From NCBI RefSeq assembly GCF_013761175.1, contig NZ_JACDUR010000001.1, forward strand, positions 1 through 64,000: a DNA stretch of 64,000 nt. The letters run 5' to 3'. The notes under the pieces are model-generated. The model worked only from the letters and a program-made list of their open reading frames with translations. It made no database searches and was not told the origin of the DNA. Of the stretch, positions 40,933 through 50,214 are shown piece by piece; the first letter of the stretch is position 1; every line of letters starts with the position of its first letter. This DNA is from Nonomuraea soli. GTDB lineage: Bacteria > Actinomycetota > Actinomycetes > Streptosporangiales > Streptosporangiaceae. Both the position numbers and the translations under genes were made by a program.

Positions 40933-41508
40933 GTGCCCAATGATGTGATCGCTGATTTCTGGCTCGACCCGTCCTGCCCGTACACCTGGAACGCCTCGCG
41001 CTGGCTGCTGGAGGTGACCCGCGTGCGGCCGGTGACCGTGCGCTGGCAGTTGCTCAGCCTCTCGGCGCTCAACGAGCACCTGGAGGTCGACCCGGAGGGT
41101 GACACCGAAGGCTACCTCTGGTACCCCGCCCGCGTCTGCGCCGCCGTCGAGCTGGAGCACGGCAAGGAGGCGCTCGGCACGTTCTACTCCGCCTACGGCA
41201 GGCGCGACGACTGGGACTTCGCCGCCGCGCTGACCGAGGCGGGGCTTCCCGCCGAGCTGGCGGAACGGGCCGGCGACACCGGCCTCGACGACTTCCTGCG
41301 CGCGTCCACGGCTCGCGGGATCGCCCGTGTCGGGCCGCACGTCGGCACCCCGATCGTCGCGGCGGGCGAGGTGGCGTTCTTCGGCCCGGTGATCTCCGAG
41401 ATCCCGCACGGCGAGGCGGCCGGACGGTTATGGGACGGGCTGCTGCTGGTCGCGGCGACGCCGGGATTCCACGAGCTGAAGGGTCCCTCGGCGCCGGAGC
41501 AGCCCTGA
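40933..41508 (+). CDS. DsbA-fold protein, mycothiol-dependent nitroreductase (Rv2466c) family
   Basis: 191 residues from GTG 40933. The beginning DVIADFWLDPSCPYTWNASRWLLEV and the end VGTPIVAAGEVAFFGPVISEIPHGEAAGRLWD match the Rv2466c family of mycothiol-dependent disulphide reductases/nitroreductases. The active-site motif is CPYT instead of the CPWC of the M. tuberculosis protein, so only the first cysteine remains. A monothiol mechanism with mycothiol is possible. Located 2 bases after the DUF4081 gene, so likely translated from the same mRNA. Confidence 0.82.
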   Translation: MPNDVIADFWLDPSCPYTWNASRWLLEVTRVRPVTVRWQLLSLSALNEHLEVDPEGDTEGYLWYPARVCAAVELEHGKEALGTFYSAYGRRDDWDFAAALTEAGLPAELAERAGDTGLDDFLRASTARGIARVGPHVGTPIVAAGEVAFFGPVISEIPHGEAAGRLWDGLLLVAATPGFHELKGPSAPEQP

Positions 41509-41564
41509 GGATCTCCGGGCTGGTACGGATGTCCGTGTGAGCGGCCCGGCCGTACGATCCGGGC

Positions 41565-43532
41565 ATGTCGTGGCTCCAGCGGTCGGCCTACGCCCTCGCC
41601 CTGCTCGCCCTCGTCTGCGCGGCCGGTGGATGCGTGTTCGCCGCGATCTCGCCCACTGCCGGTGACCTGGCCTACCTGGCCGTCGCCCTCGTGATCGGCG
41701 CGGCCTCGTGCGGGCTCGGGCTGGTCATCGCCCGCCGCCTCCCGGCCAACGCGGTCGGCCTGCTGATGGTCTGGCTCGGCTGCGGCGTCGTCGTCCTGAC
41801 CGTCCGTGACCTGTACTGGAACACCCTGGCCCGCGAGCCAGGCGCCCTGCCGCCGATGGGCGAGGTGGCGACCGCCGTGCTCAAGGAGGCGGGCATCTGG
41901 CCCATCTGCGCCGCCGCGCTGCTCCTGCTCCTCTTCCCCGACGGCCGGCTGCCCTCGCCGCGCTGGCGCTGGGCGGCGATCTCGCTGGTGTCCGTCGCGG
42001 CCGTCGCCCAGGTGGCGGGGATCTTCAACCCGGTCGCGCCGCCACGCGAGAACGAGCCGCTCACGCTGCCGTTCGGGACCTGGCCAGAGGGCGTGCTCAT
42101 GGTCCTGGACGGGCTGACCCTGTTCGGGCTCATGGCCCTGCTGATCGCCAGCGCGGCGTCGATGTTCGTCAAGTACGGCAGAGCCGGCCGGATCGGGCGC
42201 ACCCGCCTGAAGTGGCTGGCCCTGGCCGGGATCTGCCTGCCGCTCTACCTGATCGGCTGCTTCGCCGAGTACCTGATCTTCGGCGAGCCCCTGTGGTTCA
42301 GCGTCGCCGCCGGCGTCGCCCTGCTCGCGGGCATCCCGCTGGCCACGGCGGTGGCGATGCTCAAGCACGATCTCTACGACATCGACAAGGCGATCGCCGC
42401 GACGGTCACCTACGGCGCGCTCACCGCCGTCGTGGTCGCGATCTACGCGCTGACCTCCTTCGCGGGCGGGCTGGTGGCCGCTGACGGTTCGGCGGTCGCG
42501 GCGGCCGCGGCGACGGCGGTGTGCGCGGTGGTGCTGGCCCCGGCGCACCGGCGGCTGCGGCGCGGGGTGGACCGGCGTTTCTACCCGCTGCGCGGGGCCG
42601 TCCTGGGCGCGGTGGAGGATCTGCTGCGCCGTACGCATGCCGGCCGTGCGGCGCCCGAGCAGGTGGAGCAGACCCTCCGGCAGGCGTTGCGCGACCCGGA
42701 TCTGCGGGTCGGCTACGTGCTGCCCGGCCGAGACGACCTGGTCTCGTCCGGAGGCGACGCCATCGAGGGCGGGCGGACCGTCCCGGTGACGATGGGCGGC
42801 TCCAGGATCGGCGCGCTGCTGCCGGGCGACGACGGGCTCGCCTCGCCCGAGCTGCTGCGCGAGAGCGCCTCAGCCGCCGCCGTCCTGGTCGAGCTGGTAC
42901 GGCTGCGCGTCGAGCTCGCCGGGGCGTTGCGCGAGGTGGAGGCCAGCCGTACGCGGCTCCTGCAGGTCGGCTACCGGGAGCGGCGGCGGCTGGAGCGTGA
43001 CCTGCACGACGGGGTGCAGCAGCGGCTCGTGTCGCTCGGCATGACCCTGCGGCTGGCGCAGCGCAGCGCGCGTGCGGTGCCGGTCGACGAGCTCATCGAC
43101 CAGAGCGTCGCCGAGCTGGGCACCGCCGTCGCCGAGCTGCGTCAGATCGCGCACGGGCTGCGGCCCAGCAGTCTCGACGATGGCCTCGACCAGGCGCTGC
43201 TCGCGCTGGCGGGCACGGTGCCGCTGCCGGTGGAGGTCGACGTGGCCGCGCGCGAGCTGCCCGACGACGTGGCGACCACCGCGTACTTCGTGGCCAGCGA
43301 GGCGGTGACCAACGCGCTCAAGCACGCCTCGGCCAGCCGCATCGCCCTGCGGGTGGGGCAGCACGACGGGCAGGTCAGGCTGGAGATCCGCGACGACGGC
43401 CGGGGCGGGGCCAGGATCGGCGGCAGCTCGGGGCTGGCCGATCGGGTGGCCGCGCACGGCGGCTCGCTGACGGTGCGCAGCCCCGCCGGATACGGCACCG
43501 TGGTCGAGGCGGTGCTGCCGTGCGCGTCGTGA
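41565..43532 (+). CDS. Membrane sensor histidine kinase, NarL/HisKA_3 type
   Basis: 655 residues. About eight hydrophobic helices fill residues 1-300 (first [23 protein letters not shown]). The phosphoacceptor box is [21 protein letters not shown] (His in HDG), and the ATPase part has [11 protein letters not shown] and IRDDGRGG near the C-terminus. It is a two-component sensor with unknown stimulus. The response regulator gene follows after 28 bases, so they are a pair. Confidence 0.92.
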   Translation: MSWLQRSAYALALLALVCAAGGCVFAAISPTAGDLAYLAVALVIGAASCGLGLVIARRLPANAVGLLMVWLGCGVVVLTVRDLYWNTLAREPGALPPMGEVATAVLKEAGIWPICAAALLLLLFPDGRLPSPRWRWAAISLVSVAAVAQVAGIFNPVAPPRENEPLTLPFGTWPEGVLMVLDGLTLFGLMALLIASAASMFVKYGRAGRIGRTRLKWLALAGICLPLYLIGCFAEYLIFGEPLWFSVAAGVALLAGIPLATAVAMLKHDLYDIDKAIAATVTYGALTAVVVAIYALTSFAGGLVAADGSAVAAAAATAVCAVVLAPAHRRLRRGVDRRFYPLRGAVLGAVEDLLRRTHAGRAAPEQVEQTLRQALRDPDLRVGYVLPGRDDLVSSGGDAIEGGRTVPVTMGGSRIGALLPGDDGLASPELLRESASAAAVLVELVRLRVELAGALREVEASRTRLLQVGYRERRRLERDLHDGVQQRLVSLGMTLRLAQRSARAVPVDELIDQSVAELGTAVAELRQIAHGLRPSSLDDGLDQALLALAGTVPLPVEVDVAARELPDDVATTAYFVASEAVTNALKHASASRIALRVGQHDGQVRLEIRDDGRGGARIGGSSGLADRVAAHGGSLTVRSPAGYGTVVEAVLPCAS

Positions 43533-43560
43533 CGTGGTTCGAGCCCCGGAGGGTGACATC

Positions 43561-44199
43561 GTGCGCATCGTGATCGGTGAGGACTCCGCCCTGTTCCGCG
43601 AGGGTTTGTCGAGGTTGTTGTCGGAGGCCGGGCACGAGGTCGCGGCGCTGGCCGGCGACGCGGGCACGCTGGTCGAGGCGGTCGACCGCGAGCGCCCCGA
43701 CCTGGCGATCATCGACATCCGCATGCCGCCCGACCACACCGACGACGGCGCGCGGGCCGCTCGCCGGGTGCGCGCCGCCCACCCCGGCATGGGCATCGTC
43801 CTGCTCTCGCAGCACATCGAGTCGCGCCACTCGGTCGAGCTGGTCGCCGCGGGACGTTTCGGTTACCTGCTGAAGGACCGGGTGTTCGACGTCGACGACT
43901 TCCTCGACGCCCTGCGCAGGGTGGCCTGCGGCGGCTCGGCGCTCGATCCCGAGGTGGTCGAGCGCCTCATCAAGGCCACCCGCCACGACGACCCGCTCCT
44001 GGCGCTCACCCCGCGCGAGCGGGAGGTGCTGGCGCTGATGGCCGAGGGCAGGACCAACGTGGGCATCGCCAGGCGGTTGTGGCTCACCGAGCGCACCGTC
44101 GAGACCCACGTCGGCAACATCCTGACCAAGCTCGGCCTGGCCGACGGCAAGGAGGACCACCGCAGGGTCCTGGCGGTGCTGGCGTACCTGAGGCGTTAG
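43561..44199 (+). CDS. NarL-family response regulator
   Basis: 212 residues from GTG 43561, with CCGGAGGGTG 8 bases before it. Receiver domain: acidic pair GED at 6-8, phosphorylation site Asp52 in AIIDIRMPP, Lys in YLLKDRVF. Output domain: LuxR helix-turn-helix [40 protein letters not shown]. It acts as partner of the upstream histidine kinase; targets unknown. Its last bases overlap the convergent DUF3037 gene by 4. Confidence 0.92.
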   Translation: MRIVIGEDSALFREGLSRLLSEAGHEVAALAGDAGTLVEAVDRERPDLAIIDIRMPPDHTDDGARAARRVRAAHPGMGIVLLSQHIESRHSVELVAAGRFGYLLKDRVFDVDDFLDALRRVACGGSALDPEVVERLIKATRHDDPLLALTPREREVLALMAEGRTNVGIARRLWLTERTVETHVGNILTKLGLADGKEDHRRVLAVLAYLRR

Positions 44200-44567
44200 A
44201 GGCTGACGAGCTTGCCGAACAGGCGATCCAGCTCCTGGGCCGGATCGTCGGTGAGGCCGGCGTGCACGGGGCCGGCCTGCACGATCGTGCTGCGCGGGGC
44301 GGTGAGCCAGCGGAAGCGGCTGCCCGGGGACTCGCGTGACAGCGGTCCTTCCTTGTCGGCGCAGGCCAGCTCGTAGGCCGACAGCGCCTGCCGTACGGCA
44401 CGCACGTCGGCGACCGGGTCGAGGGCGCGCAGCCGGGCGGCGTCGAGCTCGACCCTGGCGCACAGGTAGGTGCGCGGCTGGCAGTAGAGCAGTACGCCGG
44501 CGTTGATCTGCTCGCCGCGCTCGACCCTGGGGATGACGCGGATGACTGCGTACTCGTAGACGTCCAT
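44196..44567 (-). CDS. DUF3037 protein
   Basis: 123 residues from ATG 44567. DUF3037 pattern: [26 protein letters not shown] and [11 protein letters not shown]-like segments, ending in [19 protein letters not shown]. Its start overlaps the stop of the HipA-like kinase gene by one base (TGATG), so translation is coupled. Genes of this family often sit beside a HipA-like kinase, and the two may form a functional unit. The activity is unknown. Confidence 0.8.
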   Translation of the reverse strand: MDVYEYAVIRVIPRVERGEQINAGVLLYCQPRTYLCARVELDAARLRALDPVADVRAVRQALSAYELACADKEGPLSRESPGSRFRWLTAPRSTIVQAGPVHAGLTDDPAQELDRLFGKLVSL

Positions 44568-45343
44568 CACTGACCTCGGTGGAAGGCGCCGACGGAGCCG
44601 GGGCCGCTCTTGCGCCGCTCGGTGACGGCGCTCTCCCAGCCGTCGAGGGCGCGCCGGTGAAGGTGCTCCACGTACGCGTGCCGTACGTCGGCGGGGGAGC
44701 CGAAGCCGGGCTCGTCGGCCAGCCACTCGTCGGGCACGAGCGCGGTGACCTCCTCCAGCATCGCGCGGGTGACCTCCATGCGGCCCTCGCCCTCGGCGAA
44801 CGGGGCCAGCACGTGGTCGGAGTCGTCGTAGGGCCGTCGCGGGTCGGCGCTCTTCCAGTTGTGGTGGAACCACAACGCCGCGCCGTGGTCGATCAGCCAG
44901 ACGTCGTCGTGCCACAGCAGCAGGTTGGGGTTGCGCCAGCTGCGGTCGACGTTGTGGATCAGCCCGTCGAACCAGACGACGCGCGCGGCGAAGGCCGGGT
45001 CGGGGGTCCAGGTGAGCGGCTCGAAGTTGAGCGCTCCCGGCAGGAAGTCGACGGCCAGGTTGAGCCCGGCGCTGTTCTTGAGCAGCTCCTGGATCTCGTG
45101 GTCGGGCTCGCGCACGCCGAACTGGGCGTCGAGTTCGATGAGCTTCAGGTCGGGGGTGCGCAGGCCCAGGCGGCGGGCGAGCTCGGCGCAGATGATCTCG
45201 GCGACGAGCACCCGGCGTCCCTGACCGGCGCCGCGGAATTTCACGGCGTAGGTGCCGTAGTCGTCGGCCTCCACCACACCTGGCAGCGAGCCGCCCTCCC
45301 GCAGCGGGGTGACGTAGCGGGTCGCCGTGATCCGTTCAAGCAC
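44567..45343 (-). CDS. HipA-like kinase
   Basis: 258 residues from GTG 45343. The kinase signatures are readable: YGTYAVKFRGAGQGRRVLVAEIICAELARRLGL (ATP lysine region), WFDGLIHNVDRSWRNPNLLLW (catalytic Asp/Asn loop) and VWLIDHGAALWF (metal-binding Asp). This is the compact HipA/phosphatidylinositol-kinase-like fold that is found with DUF3037, lacking the toxin N-terminal HipB-binding part. It may phosphorylate a protein or tRNA synthetase, but no toxin partner is seen. Overlaps the SRPBCC gene by 8 bases and DUF3037 by 1. Confidence 0.8.
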   Translation of the reverse strand: MLERITATRYVTPLREGGSLPGVVEADDYGTYAVKFRGAGQGRRVLVAEIICAELARRLGLRTPDLKLIELDAQFGVREPDHEIQELLKNSAGLNLAVDFLPGALNFEPLTWTPDPAFAARVVWFDGLIHNVDRSWRNPNLLLWHDDVWLIDHGAALWFHHNWKSADPRRPYDDSDHVLAPFAEGEGRMEVTRAMLEEVTALVPDEWLADEPGFGSPADVRHAYVEHLHRRALDGWESAVTERRKSGPGSVGAFHRGQ

Positions 45344-45857
45344 GTCCAGAGGCTATCGCCTTGACGCGGCGGAGCATCATCACGCGGATCAGGCCGCTCC
45401 CGGGACGGATCACCCGCCAGTAGCGCAGGAAGGCCCGCCGGGCCTCGGGGCTGGTCGCCGTGACCGTCGTCTCGGTGGTCAGTTTCGTACGGCCGGCGTG
45501 GTCCTCCAGGGTGAAGCCGAAGACGCCCTTGGCGTAGCCGGGCTCGGCGAAGGCCTCGAACGCGGCGGCGTCGGCGATCGTGACGTTGCGCGCGGCGCCG
45601 AGCTTCCACCACTGGCCGACGATGCCGCTGGTGAGCTCCTTGCCGGGGATCTCGGTGAGGGGCACGAACGCGGCGGGCAGGTCGCGCTGGAGGTGGCCGT
45701 GGCGTACCAGCGCGGCCAGGCCGCGGAGCACGAACAGCGGTTTGACGATCTTCAGGTCTCTCGCGGAGAAGGACTTCAGCGCCGCCCAGACACGTTCGGG
45801 CGGTGCGTCGATGACGATGCTGTGCCGTTCGGCGGCGTCAGGCTGGGTGTGAACCAT
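45336..45857 (-). CDS. SRPBCC (START-like) protein
   Basis: 173 residues. Lipid/hydrophobe-binding SRPBCC fold with the usual entry HSIVIDAPPERVWAALKSF and late beta-strand TKLTTETTVTA. The C-terminal helix contains FLRYWRVIRPGSGLIRVMML. It is the first gene of a three-gene minus-strand operon (SRPBCC, HipA-like kinase, DUF3037). Its start lies 14 bases from the operator pair that precedes the divergent tetR gene. The ligand is not known. Confidence 0.82.
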   Translation of the reverse strand: MVHTQPDAAERHSIVIDAPPERVWAALKSFSARDLKIVKPLFVLRGLAALVRHGHLQRDLPAAFVPLTEIPGKELTSGIVGQWWKLGAARNVTIADAAAFEAFAEPGYAKGVFGFTLEDHAGRTKLTTETTVTATSPEARRAFLRYWRVIRPGSGLIRVMMLRRVKAIASGRA

Positions 45858-45870
45858 TGTCGCATCACTC

Positions 45871-45910
45871 CATACGGTTGCGTATGGCCGGACCGTACGC
45901 TGGCGTATGG
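45871..45910. promoter_or_regulatory. Two TetR operator-like inverted repeats
   Basis: CATACGGTTGCGTATG (45871-45886) is a perfect inverted repeat with a 4-base spacer. CCGTACGCTGGCGTATGG (45893-45910) is a closely related imperfect copy. Their starts are 22 bases apart, and they occupy the short gap between the SRPBCC operon and tetR. Both directions are probably controlled by that TetR. Confidence 0.72.
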
Positions 45911-45922
45911 AAGGATGTCAAC

Positions 45923-46459
45923 ATGGCGAAGGTCACCGCGGACGACTGGGCGAACGCCGCCCTGGAGGCGATGGCGGAGGGCGGGCCCGCGGCGGTCGCC
46001 GTCGAGCCGGTCGCCACCAGGCTGGGCGTCTCCAAGGGCAGCTTCTACTGGCATTTCACCAACCGGCAGGCCCTGGTGGAGGCGGCACTGAGACGCTGGG
46101 AGACCTCGACGGGCGAGATCATCGATTACCTGGAGGAGATCCCCGATCCGGCGGCGCGCCTGCGGGCCCTGCTGGAGCTGGCCTTCTCCGACCCGCGAGA
46201 CGCCTCGGTGTCGCTGCGGCTGGTCGGCGCCGCCGACGACCCCGCCGTCGCCGAGGTGGCGCGGCGGGTCAGTCAGCGGCGGCTCGGCTACATCGCGGCC
46301 GCGCTGGAACAGCTCGGCCACCCGCCGCAGGCCGCGCGCGACAGGGCGCTGTCGGCCTACAGCGGCTACCTGGGGCTGGCCGCGCTGCTGCGCATCGGGG
46401 CGGTCACCGAGGTGCCGCCCAACGCGGTCGAGGAGGTGCTGCGGGAGATGCTCACCTGA
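45923..46459 (+). CDS. TetR-family regulator
   Basis: 178 residues from ATG 45923 (GGAAGGATG upstream). Helix-turn-helix: DDWANAALEAMAEGGPAAVAVEPVATRLGVSKGSFYWHFTNRQAL. The C-terminal domain (ALLELAFSDPRDASVSLRLVGAADDPAVAEVARR) is a typical ligand pocket. Divergent from the SRPBCC-HipA-DUF3037 operon with two shared operators between, so it likely represses both itself and that operon. It overlaps the convergent LLM gene by 8 bases. Confidence 0.87.
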   Translation: MAKVTADDWANAALEAMAEGGPAAVAVEPVATRLGVSKGSFYWHFTNRQALVEAALRRWETSTGEIIDYLEEIPDPAARLRALLELAFSDPRDASVSLRLVGAADDPAVAEVARRVSQRRLGYIAAALEQLGHPPQAARDRALSAYSGYLGLAALLRIGAVTEVPPNAVEEVLREMLT

Positions 46460-47312
46460 TGATCTCTTCGGCGAACCTCTCCATGGTCACCCGCTTCAGC
46501 TCGAGGCCGCTCAGCGTGGCCTTCTCCTCGGGCGTTGCGAGCCACCAGGGCGCCGCCATCGTGGCCGACACGCCCTTGTCGTGCCATCGCCGGTAGGTGT
46601 CGCGATCGGGTAGCACGGCCAGCGGGGCGACGATCTCCAGGGCGTCGGCGGGCCTGCCGTACTCCGCCAGAAACTTGCGCAACGCCGCCAGCACCTCGTC
46701 GAGCTGCTCCTCGGCGTAGATGCGGTTGCCGATCCAGCCGTCGCCGAGCCGGGCCGCCCTGCGCAGGGCCGCCTCGCTGTCGCCGCCGACGTACACCGGG
46801 ATCGGGCGCTCGGGCGTGGGGGCGATGGAGAACTCCGGGATGCCGGGCAGGGTCAGCGCCTCGCCGCTCCACAGCTGCCGCAGCCGCGGGATCATCGCGT
46901 CGAGGCGGCGGCCACGCGTGTGGAAGTCCTGGCCGGTCGCCAGGAACTCCTCCTTGCACCAGCCCACACCCACCCCGAACGTCACCCGGTCGCCCGACAG
47001 CACCGCCGCCGTGGAGACCTGCTTGGCCACGGTGAGAAGATCACGCGCGGGAGCGATGTAGACGTTCGGCGCGAAGCGCAGCCGCGTCGTCACCGCCGCC
47101 ATCGCCCCGATCGTCACCCACGCGTCCGGCCAGTGCGTGGAGGCGTCCCAGCGCGGCTTCCCGCTGCGCGAGTAGGGGTACGGCGTGGCGAAGTCGGCGT
47201 AGAAGAGGTGGTCGGACAGGGTGAAGGTGTCGAAGCCGCAGTCCTCGGCGATCCGGGCGAGCTGGGTGAACTCGCCCGTGTCGACGAAGGAGGCGCCCAG
47301 CCAGTACCTCAC
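46452..47312 (-). CDS. LLM-class F420-dependent oxidoreductase
   Basis: 286 residues from GTG 47312, which overlaps the stop of the preceding gene (GTGA). Luciferase-like TIM-barrel: FTLSDHLFYADFATPYPYS, RLRFAPNVYIAPARDLLTVAKQVST, VTFGVGVGWCKEEF, and IPVYVGGDSEAALRRAARLGDGW. This is the F420-style (TIGR03619-like) branch. It is the last gene of a coupled three-gene operon (hydrolase, LLM, LLM) under the 49.36-kb operator. Substrate unknown. Confidence 0.87.
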   Translation of the reverse strand: MRYWLGASFVDTGEFTQLARIAEDCGFDTFTLSDHLFYADFATPYPYSRSGKPRWDASTHWPDAWVTIGAMAAVTTRLRFAPNVYIAPARDLLTVAKQVSTAAVLSGDRVTFGVGVGWCKEEFLATGQDFHTRGRRLDAMIPRLRQLWSGEALTLPGIPEFSIAPTPERPIPVYVGGDSEAALRRAARLGDGWIGNRIYAEEQLDEVLAALRKFLAEYGRPADALEIVAPLAVLPDRDTYRRWHDKGVSATMAAPWWLATPEEKATLSGLELKRVTMERFAEEIIR

Positions 47313-48556
47313 TGGAACTCCGGGATGACCTTGGTGGCGAACAGCTCCAGGTTGCGCTTGACCGTGTCGAGCGGCAGCACACCCTGCTGTCCCTGCATGT
47401 ACAGGCCGAACCACTCCAGGTCCGGCATGCGGTCGAGCATGCGCTGGATGCCGCGCTTGACGTCGTCGGGCGAGCCGAACAGCGCCATCTCGACGTCGTT
47501 CATGCGCTTGACGTCGCCCTTCTCCGGCGAGATGGGCTTGTGCCTGTCGTCCTCCTTCTTGCGCAGCACCTCCAGGTAACCGAACGGGCCGAAGAAGGCG
47601 GCGAAGTCCTTGGGGATGCCGCGGCCGTAGGTGTTGATCGCCTCTTCCGTCGTGTCGGCGATGCCCACGATCTTCAGGATGCCGGTGTGCTCGCCCAGCT
47701 TGTAGTGGCGCCCGGCCTTGGCCGACTCCTCCTGGTAGAGCTTGGCCTTGGCCGCGTGGTCGTCGGGGTTGGGCGTGAACATCCACGGCATGATGTCTTC
47801 TTGCGCGGCCCGGATGACGCTGCGGTCGGAGATCGTGAACGGCTGCCACAACTCGGGGTGCGGGTTCTGGTACGGCCGGGGGCAGACCGAGATCGCCTGG
47901 ACCTTTCCCTCGTCGTCGAGCTCGCCCGGCGCGCCGAAGGTCTGCGTCCACTCCTGCGCGGGCCAGCCCTCGATGCCCTCGTAGGGATGGGGCACGGAGT
48001 AGTCGAGCACGTCCGACTTGTAGCGCAGCGTCTCCTGCGTCCACGCCATCTTCATGATCTTGAGCACTTCGCCGAAGACGTCGAAGTTGCGGTCGTCGGA
48101 CTTGGAGCCGTCGGAGCGGGCGGCCGCGGCGTGCCAGCGCTGGCCCAGCACGTTCATCCACCGGTTCTGGTAGCCGCGCGCTACGCCGAGGCGCAGCCGG
48201 CCCTTGGAGAACTGGTCGAGCAGCGCCACGTCCTCGGCCGCCCGGATCGGGTCCCACGCGGGCAGCACCATGCCGAGCGGCGCCAGCAGGATGCGCTCGG
48301 TGCGGGCCGCCAGGTCCGTCAGGAACATCAGCGGGTTGACCGAGAACTCCATGCCCTCCGAGTGGAAGTGGTGCTCGGTCATCATGAGGGCGTCGAAGCC
48401 GATGCGGTCGGCGTGGACCGCGATCTCGCGCACCTCGTGCAGCAAGGCCTGGTACGACTCGGTGTCGCGGCCGATCGGCCGTTTGGCGCGCGCGTTCGCC
48501 TCCGCGGCGTACCCGGAGCCGGGGATCTGGGGGTTCAGGAAGATGGCGAACTTCAC
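47309..48556 (-). CDS. LLM-class flavin-dependent monooxygenase
   Basis: 415 residues from GTG 48556. GAGGAG six bases upstream and a 4-base overlap with the previous stop (GTGA) support that start over ATG 48574. It is a longer luciferase-type enzyme: VKFAIFLNPQIPG, MMTEHHFHSEG, RILLAPLGMVLPAWDPIRAAEDVALLDQFSKGRLRLGVARGYQ. The C-terminal half has insertions (ISVCPRPYQNPHPELW, then KRMNDVEMALFGSPDDV). It resembles bacterial luciferase-like monooxygenases acting on alkanals or terpenoid/aromatic ketones. It is the middle gene of the hydrolase-LLM-LLM operon. Confidence 0.87.
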   Translation of the reverse strand: MKFAIFLNPQIPGSGYAAEANARAKRPIGRDTESYQALLHEVREIAVHADRIGFDALMMTEHHFHSEGMEFSVNPLMFLTDLAARTERILLAPLGMVLPAWDPIRAAEDVALLDQFSKGRLRLGVARGYQNRWMNVLGQRWHAAAARSDGSKSDDRNFDVFGEVLKIMKMAWTQETLRYKSDVLDYSVPHPYEGIEGWPAQEWTQTFGAPGELDDEGKVQAISVCPRPYQNPHPELWQPFTISDRSVIRAAQEDIMPWMFTPNPDDHAAKAKLYQEESAKAGRHYKLGEHTGILKIVGIADTTEEAINTYGRGIPKDFAAFFGPFGYLEVLRKKEDDRHKPISPEKGDVKRMNDVEMALFGSPDDVKRGIQRMLDRMPDLEWFGLYMQGQQGVLPLDTVKRNLELFATKVIPEFQ

Positions 48557-49332
48557 GTGAGACTCCTCAGCCATTCAGTGACGACAAGAGCGAATTCGGC
48601 AGGGCGTTCCTCGTGCAGCCGATGGCCGCTTCCGGGCCAGCAGATCGTGCGCGAGCGGGGGTCCTTCAGCAGGTCGGCCTCCCAGGCGGCCTGGGCCGGG
48701 TTGGCCCAGAACGACAGCACCGGGCAGGTCCGCTGCGACAGGTAGGCGTCGGCGGCCGGGCGGGTCCCGATCGCGTCCTGGCCGTCCCAGAGCGACTCGA
48801 ACGCCTGGGCCAGCACGTGCGGCGGGGTGGCCAGCAGCCTCCTGCGGTGCCATTCGCGCAGCCAGGAGGGGGAGGCGGCGGTGTAGCACCACTGGTCGAT
48901 CTGGACGGCCGCGGCCGCGGGGTCGGGGCCGCGCAGGCCGTCGAGGAGGCTCAGCGAGATGCGGCCCACGCCCGCGGGCCAGCCGTAGCCGGGGTCGACG
49001 GTGACGAGGGCCTTGACCAGCTCGGGGTGCTCGACGGCCAGGCGGGAGACGATGACGGCTCCCATCGAGTGGCCGACGGCCACGCACGGGCCGTCGAGGA
49101 GCCGGACGAGGTCGCCGGTCATCGCGGTCACGGTGTTGCCGGTCTCCGGGGCGGAGGAGTATCCGTGTCCGCGCAGGTCGACGGCGATCACCCGGTAGTG
49201 CTGGGTGAGCGCGGGCAGGTGGTGCACCCACTGATGCGAGTCCGCGCCCCAGCCGTGGACGAGCAGCAGTGTGGTGTCCCCGGAACCGTCGTCGGTGTAG
49301 AACAACCGAAACCCGTCCAACTCCACGAACAT
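48553..49332 (-). CDS. Alpha/beta hydrolase
   Basis: 259 residues from ATG 49332 (a TTG at 49341 would add three residues). Fold markers: LLLVHGWGADSHQWVHHL (oxyanion hole), VIAVDLRGHGYSSAP, nucleophile in AVGHSMGAVIVSRL, and His in WPGSGHRLHEERPAEF. It should cleave an ester, lactone or C-C bond in the cytoplasm. As first gene of the operon with two LLM enzymes, it may hydrolyse esters or lactones made by a Baeyer-Villiger-type LLM reaction; that idea is inference. Confidence 0.87.
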   Translation of the reverse strand: MFVELDGFRLFYTDDGSGDTTLLLVHGWGADSHQWVHHLPALTQHYRVIAVDLRGHGYSSAPETGNTVTAMTGDLVRLLDGPCVAVGHSMGAVIVSRLAVEHPELVKALVTVDPGYGWPAGVGRISLSLLDGLRGPDPAAAAVQIDQWCYTAASPSWLREWHRRRLLATPPHVLAQAFESLWDGQDAIGTRPAADAYLSQRTCPVLSFWANPAQAAWEADLLKDPRSRTICWPGSGHRLHEERPAEFALVVTEWLRSLT

Positions 49333-49359
49333 GGTCAGCAAGCTACTCTAAGATTCTGA

Positions 49360-49377
49360 ACCGAGCAATCGCTTGGT
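49360..49377. promoter_or_regulatory. 18-bp operator in the LLM/hydrolase divergent promoter
   Basis: ACCGAGCAATCGCTTGGT forms an inverted repeat (ACCGAGC / GCTTGGT, one mismatch pair). It sits in the 60-base gap between the hydrolase-LLM operon and the third LLM gene. The same motif is found twice more at 58378 and 58423. Confidence 0.7.
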
Positions 49378-49392
49378 AGAGAGAGGGGCGTC

Positions 49393-50214
49393 ATGCGGCT
49401 GGGCGTCACGATGTTCGCCACCGACCGGTCGATCTCCATCACCCGGCTGGCCCGGGCCGTCGAGGAGCGCGGGCTCTGCTCGCTCTACCTGCCCGAGCAC
49501 ACCCACATGCCCGTCGCCACCCCGCACACGCCGGGGCAGCCCGACGTGCCGGAGCCGTACAAGCGCACGCTCGACCCGCTCGTCGCGCTCGCCGCCGCCG
49601 CGGCCGTCACCGAGCGCATCACCCTGGGCACCGGCATCCTGCTGGCCGCGCAGCGCGAACCGCTCGTCACGGCCAAGGCCATCGCCACCCTCGACCACCT
49701 CGCGCCCGGCCGGGTGGCGGTGGGGGTCGGGTTCGGGTGGAACGCGCCCGAGGTCGAGCACCACGGCGTGCCCTACGCCGAGCGCAGGGACGTGGCTCGG
49801 CGGCACATGCTCGCCATGAAGGCGCTGTGGAGCCAGGAGCAGGCCTCGTCGGAGAGCTTCGGTCCGACCTATTCATGGCCCAAGCCCACGGTGATGCCGC
49901 CGATCTACCTCGGCGGCGCGGCGGGGCCCAAGCTGTTCGCGCACGTGGCGGAGTACGGCGACGGCTGGATCCCGATCGGCGCCAAGGGCATCAAGGCCGC
50001 CCTGCCCGCCTTCCGCGACACCTGTGGCGACAAGCGCATCATCCCGTTCGGCTCGCTGCCCACACCCGACAAGCTCGAGTACTTCGCCACGCTGGGGATC
50101 GAGGAGGTGGTGGCCAACGTGCCCAGCGGCACCGCCGACGAGGTGCTGCCGGTGCTGGACACGCTGGCTGCCATAATCTCCCCCTATGTCGAAACTCGCC
50201 CCGCTTCGCGCTGA
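49393..50214 (+). CDS. LLM-class F420-dependent oxidoreductase
   Basis: 273 residues; GAGAGGGGCG precedes the ATG. Motifs: MRLGVTMFATDRSISI, CSLYLPEHTHMPVAT, ITLGTGILLAAQREPLVTAKAIATLDHLAPGRVAVGVGFGWN. It belongs to the F420-dependent TIGR03619-like group, like the 46452 gene but diverged. It is transcribed away from the hydrolase-LLM-LLM operon across the shared operator, so all four genes probably form one regulon. The end overlaps the kinase gene by 29 bases, giving tight translational coupling to an unrelated function. Confidence 0.87.
   Translation: MRLGVTMFATDRSISITRLARAVEERGLCSLYLPEHTHMPVATPHTPGQPDVPEPYKRTLDPLVALAAAAAVTERITLGTGILLAAQREPLVTAKAIATLDHLAPGRVAVGVGFGWNAPEVEHHGVPYAERRDVARRHMLAMKALWSQEQASSESFGPTYSWPKPTVMPPIYLGGAAGPKLFAHVAEYGDGWIPIGAKGIKAALPAFRDTCGDKRIIPFGSLPTPDKLEYFATLGIEEVVANVPSGTADEVLPVLDTLAAIISPYVETRPASR

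Noticed and set aside
44567-45343. HipA-like protein as half of a classical hipBA toxin-antitoxin system
   Set aside because: No HipB-like DNA-binding partner is adjacent; the neighbour is DUF3037 and the kinase lacks the HipB-binding N-terminal part.
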